A stretch of 10,307 nt of DNA from Dysgonamonadaceae bacterium (GCA_031276105.1 JAISNS010000004.1:1-10307), one strand, 5' to 3'. Shown: positions 1-8,202, counted from the first letter of the stretch. Made by a program: numbers and translations. Notes: generated from the sequence alone by a model not told the origin.

Positions 1-1334
1 AACAGCGCCGGATTGCACCGGTAGGCCAACTCCCGAAGGGCGACTACCTGCCGGCTGAGGTCGATCAGGATGTCTTCATTCCGGTCTTTCGTCAATAGCT
101 GGATATATTCCCAATAGACGACTCGGATGGAATTGTTGGGTATTTTCAATCGGAGCGTTCCTTCTTCCATGCAGTCGATGGTGAGCAAACCCATGTAAAA
201 GAGCAGTGAAACAAACGACTGGCCGTCGTGCAGTTCGTCGATGGAAAACTTCGGAATAATGTCCGAAAGGATGCGGTTGTTTTTAGCGATTTCCACTAAC
301 TGAACACGATTCTGTTCATTCATGATCAGGCGACGCAGGCGACCGTAATCGGTTTTCAGGTTTTCGTCGATGGTGTATACTGCTCCCCGACTGCTGCTCA
401 TCAGCATATCAAAAAAGTAAAGCATCATGGACGGGTTATAAACCCGGTGTTTGCCTTCTTCGTGAAAAAGATAGCCGTTGTAATGGAATATCAAATCTTC
501 TTCTTTAAAGAGCGACCGGTCTACTCCGGTTACTTCCGCCAGCCAGTTAACTTCTTCCTGCGTAAAACCCAGCATTTCGTTGTATTGCTTTTTCAGCGAC
601 AGGCTGTTGGCGATATTGAATCCGCTGGTGAGGTCGTCGAGCATGATCGGCGTGACACCGGTAAGCAGGATGCGGTCAATGACGGTTTTGCTGCCCGCTT
701 TCAGTGTTTCGTAGAAATCGCGCACGGAGCCGTTGGCGCGAATCATTTTGCGGTAGAGGTCATCACCTTTGCCGGTGCCCATCGCTATCAGGTCGTTGGC
801 AAAGTGGTCGTATTCGTCGATGATGACAAAGAGTTTTAACCCGGCTGTTTGAACGGCTGCATACGCTTTTTGCAGAGAAGTAACACCCGACTGTTCAACT
901 GTTATCTCATTCAGCAGACTGTCGGCGTCCGGGAAAATACTTTTATGCCTGCGCAAAAAACTGCGGACAGATTCCCTGATATTGGAACCGAACGATTTGA
1001 CGAAATGCTCTTCGTTCGATGTGTCCAAACCGGAAAAATCAAATTCTATCACCACATAACTATTATGTTTCGGCGTAGGGTGCTTGCCGATATACAAATC
1101 GCCGAACAGCGTATCGAATTTGTCGGCGCTGCAAATATCATAATAATGATACAGCATCGTAAAGAACAAACTCTTGCCGAACTTGCGCGGACGGGTGAAA
1201 AACAGGTACGAATTGCTTTCCTGTTCCAACAATTCGATGAAATGCGTCTTATCTACGTAGGCATAATCCTCCATGATTAGCCTCTCAAAATTACTGTTGC
1301 CGTAAGGCAAGCGTTTAAACTTCCTTGTTTCCAT
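1..1334 (-). CDS. AAA-ATPase_like protein, probably with a C-terminal PD-(D/E)XK nuclease-like domain (C-terminus off the left edge)
   Basis: Reading the minus strand from ATG at 1334 gives an open frame of about 444 codons that reaches the window edge without a stop. The N-terminus (METRKFKRLPYGNSNFERLI) is the usual opening of the AAA-ATPase_like family (PF09820): a short 'LPYG.S.FE' segment, then 'YVDKT' near residue 26. The family's Walker A variant RPRKFGKS lies at about residues 48-55 and Walker B (LFVIIDEYD) at about 168-176. Known members usually continue into a PD-(D/E)XK nuclease-like domain (PDDEXK_9). That part would lie beyond this window, so it is inferred. These proteins occur in many copies in Bacteroidales genomes and have no settled cellular role. 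The gene is 305 bp from aroE and has its own -7 promoter element at 1360-1367, so it is probably a separate unit. No frameshift was seen in the visible part. Confidence 0.9.
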   Translation of the reverse strand, partial: METRKFKRLPYGNSNFERLIMEDYAYVDKTHFIELLEQESNSYLFFTRPRKFGKSLFFTMLYHYYDICSADKFDTLFGDLYIGKHPTPKHNSYVVIEFDFSGLDTSNEEHFVKSFGSNIRESVRSFLRRHKSIFPDADSLLNEITVEQSGVTSLQKAYAAVQTAGLKLFVIIDEYDHFANDLIAMGTGKGDDLYRKMIRANGSVRDFYETLKAGSKTVIDRILLTGVTPIMLDDLTSGFNIANSLSLKKQYNEMLGFTQEEVNWLAEVTGVDRSLFKEEDLIFHYNGYLFHEEGKHRVYNPSMMLYFFDMLMSSSRGAVYTIDENLKTDYGRLRRLIMNEQNRVQLVEIAKNNRILSDIIPKFSIDELHDGQSFVSLLFYMGLLTIDCMEEGTLRLKIPNNSIRVVYWEYIQLLTKDRNEDILIDLSRQVVALRELAYRCNPAL

Positions 1335-1359
1335 AACTTTAATTGATTTGATGAAAGTA

Positions 1360-1367
1360 CAAAGATA
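1360..1367 (-). promoter_or_regulatory. Bacteroidota-type -7 promoter element upstream of the AAA-ATPase gene
   Basis: The minus strand reads TATCTTTG, an exact match to the Bacteroidota primary-sigma -7 consensus TAnnTTTG. It lies 25 bp upstream of the ATG at 1334 and would give a 5' leader of roughly 20 nt. The region upstream is very A/T-rich (TAATTAATAATAATTG), but I see no clear TTTG -33 box at the expected distance of about 19-21 bp. The intergenic position and spacing to the start codon support it; the missing -33 box lowers confidence. Confidence 0.55.
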
Positions 1368-1440
1368 GTGCAATTATTATTAATTAGAAGCACTACCGAC
1401 CGACTAAATGTTGTTCGCTATTGCCTATTCCCGTACCTGC

Positions 1441-1540
1441 ACGGCTATCTGGGTCGTCGCCAGACGGGCGTCTGGGTCGTCGCCAGACGGACGTCTGGGT
1501 CGTCGCCAGACGAGCGTCTGGGTCGTCGCCAGATGGACGT
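1441..1540. repeat. Four-copy 23-bp tandem array of palindromic units, imperfectly palindromic as a whole
   Basis: Four contiguous 23-bp units start at 1448, 1471, 1494 and 1517 and differ at only a few positions. A full unit holds the inverted repeat CGTCTGG, a 7-nt spacer (GTCGTCG), then CCAGACG. The unit junctions are also palindromic: CCAGACG, 2 nt, CGTCTGG. Any unit can therefore form a local hairpin, or the whole array can fold about 1490/1491. In the global fold, blocks 1447-1452/1529-1534, 1460-1466/1515-1521, 1469-1475/1506-1512 and 1483-1489/1492-1498 pair perfectly, with 7x7 and 2x2 internal loops; ACG at 1441-1443 also pairs with CGT at 1538-1540. There are no unique spacers, so it is not a CRISPR. 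The 23-bp period is not a multiple of 3, which argues against coding. It lies between the aroE stop and the ATPase promoter. A role in termination or RNA stability, or a dispersed palindromic repeat, are possible inferences. Confidence 0.9.
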
Positions 1541-1607
1541 CGTAGAACCTCGCCCAAAGGAATGAATTTCGAGTCAGCCGCATTGTTTTTACATCTTGCC
1601 CGTGAAA

Positions 1608-1634
1608 ATCTGTGTTATCCGTTTTATCTGTATT
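1608..1634. repeat. Degenerate 9-bp-period tandem repeat just downstream of aroE
   Basis: On the plus strand three 9-mers follow each other: ATCTGTGTT, ATCCGTTTT and ATCTGTATT. The block starts about 6 bp after the aroE stop codon in the direction of transcription. From memory, similar ATCTGTG/ATCCGTG strings occur as dispersed intergenic repeats in Bacteroidales and other genomes, but I cannot test that here. There is no strong stem and no T-tract typical of an intrinsic terminator. Confidence 0.5.
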
Positions 1635-1639
1635 TACAC

Positions 1640-2392
1640 TCATTTCCTCGTTCCCTGCCAAAATTCCCAGCCGGCAAATGCTTGTAATAAAAGCATTTCC
1701 AATCCGTTTTTAACGGTTGCTCCCTGTCCGGCGCCCTTCTTCATAAACAGGGTTACGTCGGGATTGTACAATAAATCGTATAATAAATGCTGTTCATTGA
1801 GCCATTGATACGGAATATTGGGCGATTCATCTACTTTCGGCCACATCCCAATGGGAGTGCAGTTGACAATTATCGTATTCGCCTCAATGATTTCCTTCGA
1901 CAAATCTTCGTAATTCAAAATATTTACCGACTTTTTTGCCCGGGAAACATAAGTCGTTACGATTCCCAATTGCTTCAATCCATAGTAAACGGCTTTGGCC
2001 GCGCCGCCGGTTCCCAGTATAAGCGCTTGTTTGTGATGGGCTTGCAATAATGGCTCAATGGATTCTTTGAAACCGATAATATCGGAATTGAAACCGGTTA
2101 ATTTGATTTTTCCTTTATTCCGGTCAATTTTTATGACATTGACTGCGCCTATCAAACGGGCGTTTTCACTCAATCGGTCTAAAAATGGGATGATTTGCTC
2201 CTTGTAGGGAATTGTTACATTCAAGCCTTTCAGCGAAGGATTATTTTTAATAATTGACGTAACTTCCCGAATGAAAGGTATTTCAAAGTTGATGTATTGA
2301 GCGTCAATGTTTTCTTCCCTGAATTTGTCATTAAAGAAACCCTGCGAAAAAGAGTGTTTTAACGGATTACCGATTAAGCCATATTGATCCAT
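1640..2392 (-). CDS. aroE: Shikimate dehydrogenase
   Basis: This 250-residue cytoplasmic enzyme should reduce 3-dehydroshikimate to shikimate with NADPH, the fourth step of chorismate and aromatic amino acid synthesis. The start [17 protein letters not shown] carries the substrate-binding serines (S14, S16). NVTIPYK holds the catalytic lysine (K64), and the partner aspartate is in FNSD (D104). The NADP-binding glycine loop GTGGAA is at 127-132, followed by VSR (150-151 region), NCTPIGM (about 177-183) and the C-terminal [10 protein letters not shown] (about 229-238). Length is normal to slightly short for the family. The start codon lies inside the end of purC (26-bp overlap in another frame). 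It is secure because the conserved YGLIGNP motif begins at residue 4. Expression probably depends on transcription and translation coming from purC. Confidence 0.96.
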   Translation of the reverse strand: MDQYGLIGNPLKHSFSQGFFNDKFREENIDAQYINFEIPFIREVTSIIKNNPSLKGLNVTIPYKEQIIPFLDRLSENARLIGAVNVIKIDRNKGKIKLTGFNSDIIGFKESIEPLLQAHHKQALILGTGGAAKAVYYGLKQLGIVTTYVSRAKKSVNILNYEDLSKEIIEANTIIVNCTPIGMWPKVDESPNIPYQWLNEQHLLYDLLYNPDVTLFMKKGAGQGATVKNGLEMLLLQAFAGWEFWQGTRK

Positions 2393-3335
2393 CGTTGCTC
2401 AAATAATCTTCTATATTTTTTTTGATTCGTCCGGCCAAATCACGACTGTCCGACTTGATAAATTTCTCGCCCGTAATTTTCTCGTACAGTTCAATGTATC
2501 GCTCGGATACACTTTTACAATATTCAGGGGTCATTTCAGGAATCGTTTGCCCGTCTTTTCCCTGAAATCCATTATCCATTAACCATTTGCGAACAAATTC
2601 CTTCGAGAGTTGCTTCTGCTCTTCTCCTTTTTCAAATCGTTCACGGTAGCCGTCGGTATAAAAGTAACGGGAAGAATCGGGGGTATGAATTTCATCTATC
2701 AAATAGATTTTGCCGTCTTTTTTCCCAAATTCGTATTTGGTATCCACTAAAATCAGGCCTTTTTGGGCAGCTATTTCGGTTCCTCGACGAAACAGGGCTT
2801 GGGTGTAATTTTCCAATTGTTCGTAATCTTTCCGGCTAACCAATCCTCCGGCAATAATTTCATCTTTGGAGATGTTTTGATCGTGTCCTTCATCGGCTTT
2901 CGTTGTCGGCGTAATAATCGGGGACGGAAATTTTTCATTTTCTTTCATCCCTTCGGGCAATGTAAGGCCGCACAAAGTTCTTGCTCCGGCTTTGTATTCC
3001 CGCCAAGCGCTTCCGGTCAAATAACCGCGGATAACCATCTCTACTTTAAACGGTTCGCAACGCAAACCGACGGTTACCATCGGATCGGGCGTTGCCAATT
3101 TCCAGTTCGGAACGATGTCTGTCGTGGCGTCTAAAAATTTGGAGGCTATCAGGTTAAGCACATGCCCTTTATAAGGAATGCCTTCCGGCAGGATGAAATC
3201 AAACGCTGAAATGCGATCCGTAACAACTATTATTAACAGATTATCGCCGATAAAATACACGTCACGTACTTTACCTTTACGAGCATCTGTTTGATTGAGG
3301 AATTTAAAATCCGTTTTAATTAATGCCTGTTCCAT
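2367..3335 (-). CDS. purC: Phosphoribosylaminoimidazole-succinocarboxamide (SAICAR) synthase
   Basis: This 322-residue cytoplasmic enzyme should join CAIR and aspartate with ATP to form SAICAR in de novo purine synthesis. Visible family motifs in order are GKVRDVY (21-27), the nucleotide-site segment TDRISAFD (39-46), [11 protein letters not shown] (51-61), [17 protein letters not shown] (98-114), [10 protein letters not shown] (143-152), LVDTKYEFG (196-204) and the signature [13 protein letters not shown] (212-224). The length fits the longer PurC form with a C-terminal extension (about 300-320 residues). [10 protein letters not shown] is the natural start. It lies 41 bp downstream of phoH in an A/T-rich gap. 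The last codons overlap the aroE start, which suggests translational coupling. No key residue appears missing. Confidence 0.97.
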   Translation of the reverse strand: MEQALIKTDFKFLNQTDARKGKVRDVYFIGDNLLIIVVTDRISAFDFILPEGIPYKGHVLNLIASKFLDATTDIVPNWKLATPDPMVTVGLRCEPFKVEMVIRGYLTGSAWREYKAGARTLCGLTLPEGMKENEKFPSPIITPTTKADEGHDQNISKDEIIAGGLVSRKDYEQLENYTQALFRRGTEIAAQKGLILVDTKYEFGKKDGKIYLIDEIHTPDSSRYFYTDGYRERFEKGEEQKQLSKEFVRKWLMDNGFQGKDGQTIPEMTPEYCKSVSERYIELYEKITGEKFIKSDSRDLAGRIKKNIEDYLSNDGSIWLNR

Positions 3336-3376
3336 TTTTCTTTATTCGTTGATTAATTATAAGTCTAACTGTATCT

Positions 3377-4315
3377 CTATCTTTCTTTTTCGTAGGCTTC
3401 TACAATCCGCTGTACCAATTTGTGGCGGACAATGTCTTTTTTCCCAAATTCGATTTGGGCGATTCCGGGAATGTCTTTCAAAATCCCCATTGCATGAATC
3501 AAGCCCGAAGTCTGCGAAGGCGGTAAATCAATTTGCGTAATATCACCTGTAATAATCATTTTCGCATTCGTTCCCAAACGGGTCAGGAACATCTTGATTT
3601 GCTGAATCGTCGTATTTTGGGCTTCGTCCAGAATAATGACCGCATCGTTCAGTGTTCGTCCCCGCATAAACGCCAGCGGAGCAATTTGGATAATTTTGTT
3701 TTCGATGTGTTCCTTGAGTTTGAGCGCCGGAATCATATCTTCCAAAGCATCATACAGAGGCTGAAGGTACGGATCGACTTTATCTTTCATATCACCCGGA
3801 AGAAAACCTAATTTTTCGCCGGCTTCTACTGCCGGACGACTCAATATAATCTTCCGCATTTCTTTGTTCTTCAATGCTTTTACAGCTAAGGCAATCGCAG
3901 TATACGTTTTCCCGGAACCCGCCGGCCCGATAGCAAACAGCATATCATTTTCGGCAAAAGCCTGCACTAATTTCTGCTGGTTTTCCGTGCGGGCAAGAAT
4001 AGGGCGGCCGTTCATCCCGTAAATAATCAAATTATCCTGCCTAACAGGGAAAATGCTCTCGTTCTGTCCTTTCACTATTTTCAAGATGGCTTCTTCCATC
4101 AACATATTATATTCCCGGCAATATTGCTCCATCTCTTGAATTTTTTCTTCAAAGGCAAGCAATTCCATTTCGTCGCCAATCACTTTTATCACATTGCCCC
4201 GGGCAACTATCCGCAACTTGGGATATAAAGATTTGATTAATTGCATGTTGGAATTATTTATTCCAAAAAAAGCCGCCGGATCCGCTCCCTCTAAAATAAT
4301 GATTCGTTCTATCAT
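3377..4315 (-). CDS. phoH: PhoH-like P-loop ATPase (PhoL/YbeZ type)
   Basis: This 312-residue cytoplasmic protein belongs to the PhoH family of RNA-linked P-loop ATPases. Members are often tied to ribosome or RNA maturation (for example beside YbeY), but the exact function in Bacteroidota is not settled. An N-terminal region of about 100 residues precedes the ATPase core. Walker A is GPAGSGKT at 130-137. The family segment SRPAVEAGEKLGFLPGDMKD (159-178) follows, then RGRTLNDAVIILDEAQN (218-234), which includes Walker B with D230/E231, and TGDITQIDLP (256-265). Length is typical (about 320). It sits 20 bp after the S9 peptidase gene and 41 bp before purC. From memory, phoH next to purC is a common pairing in Bacteroidales. 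The S9 gene upstream is probably positional rather than functional company. Confidence 0.95.
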   Translation of the reverse strand: MIERIIILEGADPAAFFGINNSNMQLIKSLYPKLRIVARGNVIKVIGDEMELLAFEEKIQEMEQYCREYNMLMEEAILKIVKGQNESIFPVRQDNLIIYGMNGRPILARTENQQKLVQAFAENDMLFAIGPAGSGKTYTAIALAVKALKNKEMRKIILSRPAVEAGEKLGFLPGDMKDKVDPYLQPLYDALEDMIPALKLKEHIENKIIQIAPLAFMRGRTLNDAVIILDEAQNTTIQQIKMFLTRLGTNAKMIITGDITQIDLPPSQTSGLIHAMGILKDIPGIAQIEFGKKDIVRHKLVQRIVEAYEKER

Positions 4316-4335
4316 TCGCTGTTCATGTTACATAA

Positions 4336-6885
4336 TTAGCGTTCAGGATAGAGAGCTTCCCACCATTCCGGCTGGTCTTTCAGCCATTTGGCAAACCAGG
4401 CATGAATCGTTTTATTCCATTCGATGCGTTTCTTGTGATCGTAAATGGCATGATTTTCGCCTTGTACTTGAACAAATTCGACGGTTTTTCCCAACAGACG
4501 CAAGGCATTGAACATCTGGATACTTTCGCCGACGGGCACATTCGTATCGGCGCTCCCATGCAGCAAAAGTAAAGGCGTAGTTATTTTATCCGCCTTAAAC
4601 AAAGGACTTTGATTAATATATAAATCCGGATTATTCCACGGATAACTGAACGCGCTGGCGGCGCCGCTGTAAGAATACCCCCAGTAACCTTCGCCCCAAT
4701 AGCTGGCAATCGAACTGATGCCGGCATGTGAAATTGCCGCGGCAAACAAATCGGTTTGCGTCAGAAGGTATTGAGTCATAAAACCTCCGTAAGAAGCTCC
4801 GATACAGCCTATTTTAGCGTTGTTCACAAAAGTGTGTTCTTCGCAAAACTTCCGAACGCCGTCGACAATTTCCCCTGCGGTCATTTTTCCCCAAGCATTG
4901 ACGTGGCGCGCCGAAAATTCCTGTCCGAAACCGGTAGTCCCGGACGGTTGCATGGTAAGGACAACATATCCCAAAGCAGCGTAAGTCTGTAAAGGATAAG
5001 TAGATTCGAAAATTCGGGACGTCGGTGAAGTCCCACCGTAATAATAAACAATCAGCGGATATTTTGTTCCTTCCTCATAATTGTACGGAAGATAATAGCG
5101 TCCTTCAATCTGCGAACCGGATTCGCCGGCTGTGAATGACCAGTCGTACATGGGACTCAAAGCCAATTCTTCTAACGATTCTTTGAACGGGTCGGCTAAT
5201 AAAGTCGTTTTCTTTGTTTTCAGATCGTAATGGTAGAGCCGGTAGGCGTTCGACGCGCTTTCACCCCGGAAAAGCGCTACCGGAGCGCTTTCCGATACCT
5301 GAAACGAGGCAATGATGTCTTCCGGCAAATCCAGTTTGGTAAAAATACCGGATTTTGTATCGTATTGATAAATGCGGACATAGTCCTTGTCTTCGACCCG
5401 AAAATAAATATTGTCGTCGTAGCGTGCCCATTGAGCGCTCACAATATTCGGATCGAAATTTTTAGTTACCGGAATAATGTCCCGGCTTTTTTTGTCGTAA
5501 ATAAACGCCTGGTCATCATAATTATTGGGAATTTGCCCTTCTTTAACATTTTTCCCGATATGATTGAAAGCTTCGGGACCTCCTGTTATCAGCAGTTTTT
5601 GTCCGTCAGGGGAATAAAAAGCGTCGGCCATGAACGGATCTTTTAACAGGGTATCTACTTTCAAATCGTTCAAATTCATCTCATAGAGAGTAGAAACGGA
5701 AAACGGGCGGTCGTTCGTTTCTTCCGAAACGGAAAAGAGGAGTTTTTTACTGTCGGGACTGATGTCGGACAAATGGAGTTCCGCCCTTCCGAACGTTAAG
5801 CGTTGCGAAGTTTTATCTTTCAAGGAATATAAATAAATGGAATAGCGGTTGCGAAAAGCGCCAGAACGATCGCCGGGAGACAAAACCCGCTTCAAATCGC
5901 CTTTGTCTGCCGGAATTTCATCTTTGATGGTCAAAACGACCCATTGATTATTCGGCGCCATATCGTAGGAATTGAATGAGAGGTCGGAAGCTATTTTTGT
6001 CTCTTCCAACGTTTGAGCGTCAAACAGGAATAAGTCTTTATGCGTTTGTCCTTGTTTGGAGTAAATCAGTTTGTCTTCTTTATTCAGCCAACGGGGATTC
6101 ACATCCGATGGAAAGCGATAAACGGTTTTATTGCTTTGCATTTCCCTCAATTCCAATTGATTCGTACTTTTTCCATCGGGCGACACATTGCGTGTGTTCA
6201 TTAAAAAATAGTTTCCGGTGGAAGATAAATTACCGGATGTCAAGCGGTTTCCTTCTATAATATCCCGAATGGAAATTCGTCGTTTAGCATCGACAGTTAT
6301 CGTAATGGCAGCCTGTGAATTTTTCGGTTTAAGCTGTATTTTCATTCCGGATTCATTGAAATTTTTCACGCCGGCTAACCGTTTGATAATTACTTCGTAA
6401 CGATACGGTTCTAACGTCAGGTCGATATTCAGGGCATTGGCTTTGGAGAGGCTGTCTTCTTGGGTTTCCTTACTTTTTTCTTTTTCGCCGTTGACATATA
6501 CTTCAAACCGGTCGGTGGATGTGATGGATAATTCCGCTTTGCAATAGCGATCGGCATCAATATTGAACGATAACAGTTGAATCGCTTTGTCGCTGGCGGG
6601 TATCTTGCTGTCGTAAGGGGCGAAAGGTAACGAAAAAACGTCTTCCTTATTGGCTTTCAACAACTCTTTACTCTGTCGGACTGCGGTAAAATCAACTTCG
6701 GTTTGAAGCAGCGATTGAGTTTCAAACGATTTTTTATTTACGTCGGTATCATCAATCAATACCGGATTATATATCGGGATTAAAGGAGACGCTTTCAGCT
6801 GGGAGACTTTAATTTCCTCTTGTGCGGAAAGATAGAATGATAATAAACAAAATGGAAGAAATAGAGAACGTTTGATAAATGCCAT
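4336..6885 (-). CDS. Secreted S9-family (prolyl oligopeptidase/DPP IV-like) serine peptidase
   Basis: The 849-residue protein starts with a Sec signal peptide: MAFIKR, a hydrophobic stretch, and a likely cleavage near LSAQ at about residue 21. No lipobox is seen, so it is probably periplasmic or exported. Residues of about 200-580 look like a beta-propeller of the DPP IV/PD40 kind, with recurring phrases such as 'SPDGKS', 'SPDSKKLLFS' and 'YSPDGQKLLI'. The C-terminal alpha/beta-hydrolase domain (about 590-849) has the nucleophile in GASYGG (S698), the acid in HGSADTNVPVGES (D780) and the histidine in GENHAIYDH (H812). YYYGG at 614-618 is in the position of the oxyanion-hole tyrosine loop. The triad is intact, so activity on short peptides is expected, but N-terminal specificity (DPP, acyl-aminoacyl or other) cannot be told. 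It follows the thioredoxin-like gene by 36 bp and precedes phoH by 20 bp. Confidence 0.93.
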   Translation of the reverse strand: MAFIKRSLFLPFCLLSFYLSAQEEIKVSQLKASPLIPIYNPVLIDDTDVNKKSFETQSLLQTEVDFTAVRQSKELLKANKEDVFSLPFAPYDSKIPASDKAIQLLSFNIDADRYCKAELSITSTDRFEVYVNGEKEKSKETQEDSLSKANALNIDLTLEPYRYEVIIKRLAGVKNFNESGMKIQLKPKNSQAAITITVDAKRRISIRDIIEGNRLTSGNLSSTGNYFLMNTRNVSPDGKSTNQLELREMQSNKTVYRFPSDVNPRWLNKEDKLIYSKQGQTHKDLFLFDAQTLEETKIASDLSFNSYDMAPNNQWVVLTIKDEIPADKGDLKRVLSPGDRSGAFRNRYSIYLYSLKDKTSQRLTFGRAELHLSDISPDSKKLLFSVSEETNDRPFSVSTLYEMNLNDLKVDTLLKDPFMADAFYSPDGQKLLITGGPEAFNHIGKNVKEGQIPNNYDDQAFIYDKKSRDIIPVTKNFDPNIVSAQWARYDDNIYFRVEDKDYVRIYQYDTKSGIFTKLDLPEDIIASFQVSESAPVALFRGESASNAYRLYHYDLKTKKTTLLADPFKESLEELALSPMYDWSFTAGESGSQIEGRYYLPYNYEEGTKYPLIVYYYGGTSPTSRIFESTYPLQTYAALGYVVLTMQPSGTTGFGQEFSARHVNAWGKMTAGEIVDGVRKFCEEHTFVNNAKIGCIGASYGGFMTQYLLTQTDLFAAAISHAGISSIASYWGEGYWGYSYSGAASAFSYPWNNPDLYINQSPLFKADKITTPLLLLHGSADTNVPVGESIQMFNALRLLGKTVEFVQVQGENHAIYDHKKRIEWNKTIHAWFAKWLKDQPEWWEALYPER

Positions 6886-6921
6886 GATATAAAGAATTGA
6901 AATAGTGCGCCTGCTGTTTTC

Positions 6922-8202
6922 TTAATCAATCAATCCGGTTTCGAGTAATTTTACATACCGGCCGGTAATGTATCCTTTTTTGTCGATGACAAAAATAGTA
7001 GGCGTTCCGATTATGTGGTAATTGATGAAATTTTCACCGGTAAAACCTTTATAGTCACAAAGTTTATCTTTCCATGGGAAAGTGGCCGCCCAATGTTCGA
7101 AAACGGGTTTATTCTCGTCGGAAGCGATGGAAATAACACGTATATTCTTCTTTTTCAACGTGGGATAATGTTTTATCAGTTCCGCCAATTGCGTTTGGCA
7201 ATTGCTGCAATCCGATTCGTAAAATATCAGGAGCGCATTCGATAAATTTTTTATTCCCTGAATGGGAACTGCTTTAGTTCCGGGTTTCACTTTGTCCATT
7301 TCCAAGGCCACCCAGAGAGCGCCGGTTGCATTTTTCACCCGTCCGGAAGTGTTCAAATAGGAAATAATGGTATCTTCTGCATCCGGCCATGCAAATTGTT
7401 CGCAAATTGTTACCAAGTCATTGGCTAAGGCGTCGAAGATTTTAGGCGATCGAGTGCGCTGGAGGTTCTTTATCATTGCCTGCCCGAAAAGCATTTTGTC
7501 GGGAAACAAGTCGAAAGTCAACGAGATGAGATGATTCCAAAAACCGCTGGTATAAAGAACGTCCATATCCAAGCGGTCGTTGATAAACTGAACGGCAGAA
7601 TTCCACTTTTCCTGTTCGGACAGAGTTAAATCGGAAGCAAAACCATTCAAAAAATTGAATATTTCCATGTAGCGGGCTGCATATAAATCGCTGTTTATTA
7701 ATTCATCCCGCTTCTCTTTGTACTTATCGTTCAACAGGGTAAGTTCCGTTTTCGAAGCCTGATAGAAAGCGCCGTTTTTATCGAAAGTTCCTTGCACCCG
7801 GTAAATAGCATCCGACTGTTGAAATATTTCTTTGAAATCGTTTATTTGTTTGAGCCAGAAGTCATTTTCCTTACTGTTTTCAAAAATAAAATTATTATCA
7901 TTCGGAGAATCGTTCGCAGCCTTAATTGAAATATTTTCATTATTCAGGATGAAATTTTGTTTTCCCTGAGGCAACGTCCAATTGATCATCCCCACATAAT
8001 CCCGGTCTTTTTCGGGGAGCGTAAAAGTAAAATGCCCGTCGGCGGCAATGGTTCCTTTTTGAACCGTATCGTTTTGTGTCCCCTTATTGAGGTAAATCAA
8101 ATATTCTTTTCCGGCAAAATGCGGGAAATGAAATTCAACCGTTTGGGCTAAAGTTACTTTGCAAAAAGCAGTAAAGAAAAAAATAAGAAATAACTGTTTC
8201 AT
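6922..8202 (-). CDS. Secreted thioredoxin-fold protein with CSNC active site (TlpA-like, long N-terminal region)
   Basis: From ATG 8202 the protein has 426 residues. It begins with a clear signal peptide (MKQLFLIFFFTAFCKVTLAQ), so the thioredoxin domain should act outside the cytoplasm. A DUF4369-like beta-rich region (about residues 20-95) is followed by a long helical region (about 110-300) of unclear family, perhaps DUF5106-like. The C-terminal thioredoxin fold has LLIFYESDCSNCQ, giving redox cysteines C332 and C335, and the cis-proline loop GTPTIFVID (P401). CSNC replaces the CGPC of its upstream neighbour. The same frame stays open back to ATG 8247. I prefer 8202 because the extra 15 residues would bury the signal peptide and overlap the regulator gene. 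The S9 peptidase gene follows 36 bp downstream. A thiol oxidoreductase role for exported proteins is likely; its partner is unknown. Confidence 0.88.
   Translation of the reverse strand: MKQLFLIFFFTAFCKVTLAQTVEFHFPHFAGKEYLIYLNKGTQNDTVQKGTIAADGHFTFTLPEKDRDYVGMINWTLPQGKQNFILNNENISIKAANDSPNDNNFIFENSKENDFWLKQINDFKEIFQQSDAIYRVQGTFDKNGAFYQASKTELTLLNDKYKEKRDELINSDLYAARYMEIFNFLNGFASDLTLSEQEKWNSAVQFINDRLDMDVLYTSGFWNHLISLTFDLFPDKMLFGQAMIKNLQRTRSPKIFDALANDLVTICEQFAWPDAEDTIISYLNTSGRVKNATGALWVALEMDKVKPGTKAVPIQGIKNLSNALLIFYESDCSNCQTQLAELIKHYPTLKKKNIRVISIASDENKPVFEHWAATFPWKDKLCDYKGFTGENFINYHIIGTPTIFVIDKKGYITGRYVKLLETGLID

Noticed and set aside
447..1280. Two plus-strand open frames antisense to the AAA-ATPase gene
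   Set aside because: The minus strand encodes clear family motifs across the same span, so these are shadows without domains of their own.
1441..1540. CRISPR array
   Set aside because: The units are directly contiguous with no unique spacers, the period is only 23 bp, and there are no cas genes in the window.
1425..1661. A 78-codon minus-strand open frame through the palindromic array and into the end of aroE
   Set aside because: It overlaps aroE, has no recognisable domain, and its arginine-rich part comes only from the 23-bp repeat being read in shifting frames.
6990..6997. TATTTTTG on the minus strand as a promoter for the S9 peptidase
   Set aside because: It matches TAnnTTTG but lies inside the thioredoxin coding region about 105 bp upstream of the start, and such a loose A/T-rich motif is expected by chance.
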